From assembly GCF_947491795.1 (NCBI RefSeq), contig NZ_CANLKW010000006.1, forward strand, positions 36,294 to 100,293: 64,000 bases of DNA, given 5' to 3'. Each line of letters opens with the position of its first letter. Within the stretch, counting starts at the first letter, position 1. Both the position numbers and the translations under genes were made by a program. The notes under the pieces were generated by a model. It did not search any database and was not told the origin of the DNA. It saw only the letters and a list, made by a program, of their open reading frames with translations. Positions 60,482 to 64,000 of the stretch are shown in pieces. The DNA comes from an uncultured Roseobacter sp. (GTDB lineage Bacteria > Pseudomonadota > Alphaproteobacteria > Rhodobacterales > Rhodobacteraceae).

Positions 60482-61330
60482 TCACATTCCTCCCGCTGCA
60501 ATGGGTTCACCCCAGATCGGCAGATCAAGCCACCAGTTCCACCACTCGGGCCAGCCTGCCGTCCAGACGGGACCGGAGATGATGATACAGACCGCCGAGA
60601 AGAACACCGCGTTGATCGCCAGCAGATAACCCACACGGTGAATGCCCAGCGTGCCGACCGAATAGCCGATGAAGTCGCGGAAGAAGGTGTCTTCGTGATC
60701 CGGCGTCTTGGCCTCTTCGCCCTTTTCAGGGTTACAGGCCGACAGGATCAGGCCACCGTGCAGGGCCAGCGCCAGTGTGGTGGTGAAAAAGAGCGTCACC
60801 GCCAGCATATGAGCCGGGTTGTAGTGAAAGTGCAGATAGGCGTAGCCGGTGTTGCTGACCCAGTCGAGGTGGCTGAAAATGCCATAGGGGAAACCGTGCC
60901 CCCAGGCGCCCATCAGCAGCGGCCGGAAAATCACCAGCGTCACATAGGCCAGGATCGCAAAGGCAAATCCAAAGGGAACGTGATAGCCCATCCCCAGCTT
61001 GCGGCAGATTTCCACTTCGCGCAGGGCCCAGCTGATGAAGGCGCCGGTCGCGCAGAATGTGATGATCTGCCAGAGCCCGCCCTCCAGCAATGGCGCCATG
61101 CCCAGACCATAGCTCAGATCAGGTGGCGCGATGTTGATCAGCCAGGGGTTGAACGTCCCCTGCTGCGACGCGCCCCAAAAGATCAGGATGGTGCCCAGAA
61201 GGGCGAAAAAGGCTGTCGTGACCCCGAAAAAGCCCACATAGAAAGGGCCCACCCAGAAGTCGAACAGATCGCCGCCGATCAGCGTCCCTCCGCGGACGCG
61301 ATATTTTCTTTCGAAGCTGAGCAATGCCAT
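60482..61330 (-). CDS. pufL: Reaction-centre L subunit PufL
   Basis: 282 aa from ATG at 61330 (MALLSFERKYRVRGG), with GGAG 7 bases upstream; the earlier ATG at 61336 is too close to that site. Five transmembrane helices. Special-pair and iron ligands are seen in FHYNPAHMLAV, LALHGG and LGIHRVGY. Binds the QB quinone and the active bacteriopheophytin branch with PufM. The first residues are the canonical PufL start. Confidence 0.97.
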   Translation of the reverse strand: MALLSFERKYRVRGGTLIGGDLFDFWVGPFYVGFFGVTTAFFALLGTILIFWGASQQGTFNPWLINIAPPDLSYGLGMAPLLEGGLWQIITFCATGAFISWALREVEICRKLGMGYHVPFGFAFAILAYVTLVIFRPLLMGAWGHGFPYGIFSHLDWVSNTGYAYLHFHYNPAHMLAVTLFFTTTLALALHGGLILSACNPEKGEEAKTPDHEDTFFRDFIGYSVGTLGIHRVGYLLAINAVFFSAVCIIISGPVWTAGWPEWWNWWLDLPIWGEPIAAGGM

Positions 61331-61396
61331 CTTCATTCTCCGCGTGTGTGCGGCGCGCCTGATCTCATCGGGGCCGGTGTGCGGGACTTTTGCCCC

Positions 61397-61435
61397 TGCC
61401 CCGCTTTCGGGGGCAGACGCCCGGAATGCCTCCGG
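61397..61435 (-). other. Intercistronic hairpins between pufA and pufL
   Basis: Two stems, TGCCCC/GGGGCA (61397-61402 with 61410-61415) and CCGGA/TCCGG (61421-61435). In Rhodobacter, hairpins at this place protect the pufBA mRNA 3' end, giving more light-harvesting than reaction-centre protein. The same role is likely here. No gene is seen in 61331-61586. Confidence 0.7.
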
Positions 61436-61586
61436 GGTGCACGCCGGTCCGCTGCAAAGGCGGAGGCCGTCGTATTATTGCGTCATATGTCCTGTTCGCC
61501 GCGGGCGGTTGGCGCACACTCGTCCGCCCGCAGCATTTTCTGGTACTCACGCACCGGTTCAGACAGTCCCTTGCCGGACACCGTCT

Positions 61587-61745
61587 TTACTGAGCAGACT
61601 GTGCTGCCAGTTCGAACCAGTTGAAGTGATCTGTGCTGAGCAGGACGAGGTGGATCATCGCTGCCAGCAAAAAGAGGAAAACGCCCTGTGCAACAAACAC
61701 ACGACGCGGATCGAAGATGAGCCAGATCTTGTAGAACTTTGCCAT
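61587..61745 (-). CDS. pufA: Light-harvesting complex 1 alpha polypeptide
   Basis: 52 aa. N-terminal MAKFYKIWLIFDPRRVFVAQ is the alpha signature, one transmembrane helix follows, and His32 (AAMIHL) ligates bacteriochlorophyll. The tail ends HFNWFELAAQSAQ, with the Trp that hydrogen-bonds the pigment in long-wavelength LH1. Twelve bases separate it from pufB. Confidence 0.97.
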   Translation of the reverse strand: MAKFYKIWLIFDPRRVFVAQGVFLFLLAAMIHLVLLSTDHFNWFELAAQSAQ

Positions 61746-61757
61746 ATCCAATTCCCC

Positions 61758-61904
61758 TTAGAACCACGGGCGCCAGATGAACGTTGCCAGATGAGCGACA
61801 ACGGCCACGGCTGAAAACAGCCAGAGCCCGCTCATATAGACAGCGTGCAATTCTTGCGCCTGCTCGTCGGTTAGACCTGTGAAAGACAGGTTGTTATCAG
61901 CCAT
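61758..61904 (-). CDS. pufB: Light-harvesting complex 1 beta polypeptide
   Basis: 48 aa. Begins MADNNLSFTGLTDEQAQELH with His20, one transmembrane helix, and the bacteriochlorophyll ligand His38 (VVAHLA). Ends WRPWF, the standard LH1 beta terminus. A Shine-Dalgarno GGAGGAATA stands before the ATG at 61904. Confidence 0.97.
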   Translation of the reverse strand: MADNNLSFTGLTDEQAQELHAVYMSGLWLFSAVAVVAHLATFIWRPWF

Positions 61905-62093
61905 AAATATTCCTCCGGAATGTTATGCTGACGCCGCGTTCCCCGCGGCCGGGTCCTTTGGGGGCTGGCCCCCTCAGGGTCTCCAGAGCCCTGTAGGCAG
62001 GCCTCCGGTCCTTGATCCCGGCAGGCGCACACACACCAGGAATTCGGGTCGTACACCGGGGCTTGCCCACCGTTATGTGTACGATGTGGTTCA
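61905..62093 (-). promoter_or_regulatory. Leader between pufQ and pufB with GC-rich stem
   Basis: 189 bp without a gene. A GGGGG/CCCCC stem with a CTGG loop lies at 61960-61973, along with other GC-rich repeats. It is a candidate pufBA mRNA 5' stabiliser; promoter elements are not obvious by eye. Confidence 0.55.
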
Positions 62094-62342
62094 TCAGTAG
62101 GCCGAAAAGATCATCGGTGTGATGATCCGGGCCTGGGTCCAGGCACGGGCCATCGGCCCCTTGTCGGTAAAGCTGCGGGTCCTGATCGCCTGCAGCGCCC
62201 AGGTCAGGGTCGCCAGCGGCAGCGTCGCCACAAAGATGATGGCGAAATAGACCATGAATTCCGCCTTTACGGCTTTCCGGCTCGGTGCCTGGGGTGCGTT
62301 GTCAGCGCCCGTGTCAATCATGTCAGATGTCATGTCGCTCAT
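62094..62342 (-). CDS. pufQ: PufQ, puf operon-linked regulator of bacteriochlorophyll flow
   Basis: 82 aa with one transmembrane helix (EFMVYFAIIFVATLPLATLTWAL in parts). PufQ is a small membrane protein required for proper bacteriochlorophyll and tetrapyrrole flux in purple bacteria. Its ATG overlaps the bchZ stop (62339-62342), tying puf expression to the bchXYZ transcript. The C-terminal ARIITPMIFSAY is family-like. Confidence 0.9.
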   Translation of the reverse strand: MSDMTSDMIDTGADNAPQAPSRKAVKAEFMVYFAIIFVATLPLATLTWALQAIRTRSFTDKGPMARAWTQARIITPMIFSAY

Positions 62343-63814
62343 GTCTGATCCTCCCGATCAATGCCGGCCGCAGCCGGGTCCAGTGCCCGCACGGTGCCCA
62401 GCACCACGCGTTCGTCTCCGGCGGCAAGTGCTGCCGCCTCTGCCGCGTCGCGCAATGTCTTGGCGGCGGAAATACGTGTCAGAATGGGATGCGATTCCAC
62501 GATGCGGTCCAGCATCGCCTGGGCATCCGGATCCCAGGGGAAATCGCGACGCAGCGGTGTCAGCGTCGCATCCGTGGCATCCATCTCCGTGCCCAGCGGC
62601 AGGATGTGGAAGAGCGCATCGAAAAGCCCGTTGCAGATTTCCTGGATCAGATATGTAGCCCCGGCATACCCCATAAAAGGCGTGCCGGTATGGCGGCGGA
62701 TGGCCGCCCCCGGAAAGCTCGCCGGGATGAACGCGGGGCTGGGCCCGTGCCCGCCTTTCAGTTCTGCGAGGTACATTTTCTCGTTGATCGACCCCATTAC
62801 AATCAGCGGGCGCGTCGATCCCATCAGGGCGCGCACCTCTTCATTGTTGGTCTTTTCGCCCGCCGTCCGCGCCACGGCAAAGGCACAGGGCAGACCCATG
62901 TCGTCCTCAAGAAACAGCCGGATGCCGCGGGCATAGGTCTCATTGGCCACAATCGCGAAACTCGCCGTGGCAAAGAAATCCTGCGTCACAGACCGCCACA
63001 GATCCCACACCGGTTTGATCGTGGAATGTTTCTCGCGGGTGATAAAAGGTTCGGGGTCGAGGCCCACGAGGTTCCCCAGTGCGCGCAGGAACTTCGTCGT
63101 GCTCTCGACCCCTATCGGGGCTTGTAGATACGGCTTGGCAAGAAGCTCGCTCAACCCGCGCCCGAACTCGCGGTACATGCAGATGTTCACATCCGCATTT
63201 ACCAGATCTCTCATTTCGGCCACATGCGCACCCAGCGGCAGCACCATGTTGACCTCGCAGCCGATCCCTTCGACCAGCCTGCGGATCTCGGCCAGATCGG
63301 ATGGCATGTTGAACGTGCCATACATCGGACCGAGGATATTCACGCGGGGACGCGCACCTTCCCCGCGTTTCTTCTCGGGCGGCATCCGACCCTTGGTCAT
63401 ACCGAACTCGGTAAAGATCCAGGTCATCGCCCGATCCGCCGCTTCCCACTGATCCTCATCAATGGTGCGCGGCAGAAATCTCTGAATATTCGTGCCTTGC
63501 GGCGTCACACCGCCGCCGATCATCTCGGCAATGGAGCCTGTCACAACAACGGCAGGCAGCGCCGGGTCCAGCGTGTCCCAGGCGCGCTTCATCGACTCTT
63601 CGGTCCCCGCACCCATCTCGCCTTCACCCAGACCGGTCACCACAATCGGCAGCTCATGCGGCGGCAGCGCATCGGTGTAATGCAGCACCGAAGTCACCGG
63701 CAGGTTCTCACAACCCACAGGTCCGTCGATCACCACCTGCAATCCTTTGACGGCGCAAAAAGCGTATACTGCGCCCCAATAGCCGCCCGCGCGATCATGA
63801 TCGGTGACTAGCAT
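62339..63814 (-). CDS. bchZ: Chlorophyllide a reductase subunit Z
   Basis: 491 aa nitrogenase-like catalytic subunit of chlorophyllide a oxidoreductase, which reduces ring B to give the bacteriochlorin. MLVTDHDRAGGYWGAVYAF leads to the cluster-ligand region GPVGCENLPVTSVLH (Cys35). Length is normal. Its start overlaps the bchY stop by 7 bases. Confidence 0.96.
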   Translation of the reverse strand: MLVTDHDRAGGYWGAVYAFCAVKGLQVVIDGPVGCENLPVTSVLHYTDALPPHELPIVVTGLGEGEMGAGTEESMKRAWDTLDPALPAVVVTGSIAEMIGGGVTPQGTNIQRFLPRTIDEDQWEAADRAMTWIFTEFGMTKGRMPPEKKRGEGARPRVNILGPMYGTFNMPSDLAEIRRLVEGIGCEVNMVLPLGAHVAEMRDLVNADVNICMYREFGRGLSELLAKPYLQAPIGVESTTKFLRALGNLVGLDPEPFITREKHSTIKPVWDLWRSVTQDFFATASFAIVANETYARGIRLFLEDDMGLPCAFAVARTAGEKTNNEEVRALMGSTRPLIVMGSINEKMYLAELKGGHGPSPAFIPASFPGAAIRRHTGTPFMGYAGATYLIQEICNGLFDALFHILPLGTEMDATDATLTPLRRDFPWDPDAQAMLDRIVESHPILTRISAAKTLRDAAEAAALAAGDERVVLGTVRALDPAAAGIDREDQT

Positions 63815-64000
63815 GCGCCCCCTCCCACAACTTCACCCTTCTGCAAACACTCCGGGTGAGCGCGCAGCGCGAGGGCAGAGCCCTCAGGCGCGGGGCTGTG
63901 TTCTGCGCGAACGCAATCAGCTGCGCTGATCGCTGCCGCGCGCCGTGCGCGTTTATGATCATAAACGCGCATTAAATCATCTGCGCGGCTTTCGCCGCCC
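63808..64000 (-). CDS. bchY: Probable C-terminus of chlorophyllide reductase subunit Y (bchY, partial)
   Basis: On the - strand an open frame runs from the window edge (codons in phase with 63999) to TAG at 63808-63810, which overlaps the bchZ start. The last residues are HPECLQKGEVVGGGAC. Position and overlap fit bchY, which precedes bchZ in Rhodobacterales; only about 63 codons are in the window, so the name rests on synteny and the tail. A 26-bp palindrome lies inside this frame. Confidence 0.65.
   Translation of the reverse strand, partial: GGESRADDLMRVYDHKRARRAAAISAADCVRAEHSPAPEGSALALRAHPECLQKGEVVGGGAC
63946..63971. repeat. 26-bp perfect palindrome in the bchY tail
   Basis: Perfect inverted repeat centred at 63958/63959, core GTTTATGATCATAAAC. 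It falls within coding sequence (the codons for VYDHKRA). A hairpin in mRNA or a protein-binding site is possible. Confidence 0.75.

Noticed and set aside
1..64000. tRNA, rRNA, CRISPR arrays, insertion sequences, phage genes
   Set aside because: No cloverleaf, rRNA-like sequence, regularly spaced repeats, transposase or integrase was recognised by reading; a covariance-model and IS search would be decisive.

Overview
The window carries two blocks of anoxygenic photosynthesis genes, one at each edge, around about 48 kb of other genes. The bacteriochlorophyll a enzymes, a PufL/PufM reaction centre with a tetraheme PufC and no visible pufX, a PpsR/PpaA regulator pair, an EcfG/NepR/PhyR general stress response and many peptide-type ABC transporters point to an aerobic anoxygenic phototroph of the Rhodobacterales (Roseobacter group). 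The DNA is GC-rich and tightly packed, with many ATGA or TGATG stop/start overlaps. I saw no tRNA, rRNA, CRISPR array or insertion sequence.

Left photosynthesis block (1-8053): partial bchN and bchF read leftward. Diverging from them is ppaA-ppsR-bchG-MFS(PucC-like)-bchP-idi. Three perfect TGT-N12-ACA sites, the pattern bound by PpsR/CrtJ, lie at 1634, 1776 and 4115. Right photosynthesis block (56210-64000), all leftward: bchY(partial)-bchZ-pufQ-pufB-pufA-pufL-pufM-pufC, then a strong terminator, then dxs.

Between the blocks: 8206-12101 is a pqiA-pqiA-pqiB-pqiC lipid-transport operon. 12102-14026 holds an aminotransferase and a metallo-beta-lactamase-fold hydrolase. 14023-32407 is an 18-kb leftward array: a nitrilase-type amidase, a large PLP amino-acid decarboxylase, an ATP-grasp ligase-like protein, a C45 Ntn acyltransferase/hydrolase, two peptide-type binding proteins, two permeases, a DUF2059 protein, two ATPases, a CoA-transferase, a flavin monooxygenase and an SDR. 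It is interrupted only by a MarR regulator and a membrane protein, each preceded by a near-identical operator-like site. Across a 508-bp divergent region lie an FMN glutamate synthase-like protein, a GabT-like aminotransferase and an XRE-cupin (PuuR-like) regulator. The gene content suggests amine, polyamine or small-peptide metabolism; the substrate cannot be read from sequence.

36760-43448 is a general stress response island: a HisKA_2 sensor kinase, ecfG, nepR and phyR, followed by dps, a YihY membrane protein, a PLDc_N small protein and an FNT-family channel. Sequences matching the EcfG promoter (GGAAC-N16/17-cGTT) precede both divergent core units and four of the surrounding transcription units. 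In the phyR/nepR intergenic region the two promoters overlap almost base for base on opposite strands.

43476-56145 is a second peptide/amide uptake and hydrolysis region: a class V PLP enzyme, an M20 deacylase, a binding protein, permeases, a double ATPase, GNAT, SDR, cupin and P1 (DmpA-like) peptidase genes. An AcuC-like deacetylase, a VPLPA-tail secreted protein and a small helical protein sit between the binding protein and its likely permeases. The best candidates for an undescribed system are the ATP-grasp/decarboxylase/C45/nitrilase cassette with its transporter, and the accessory members of the stress island.
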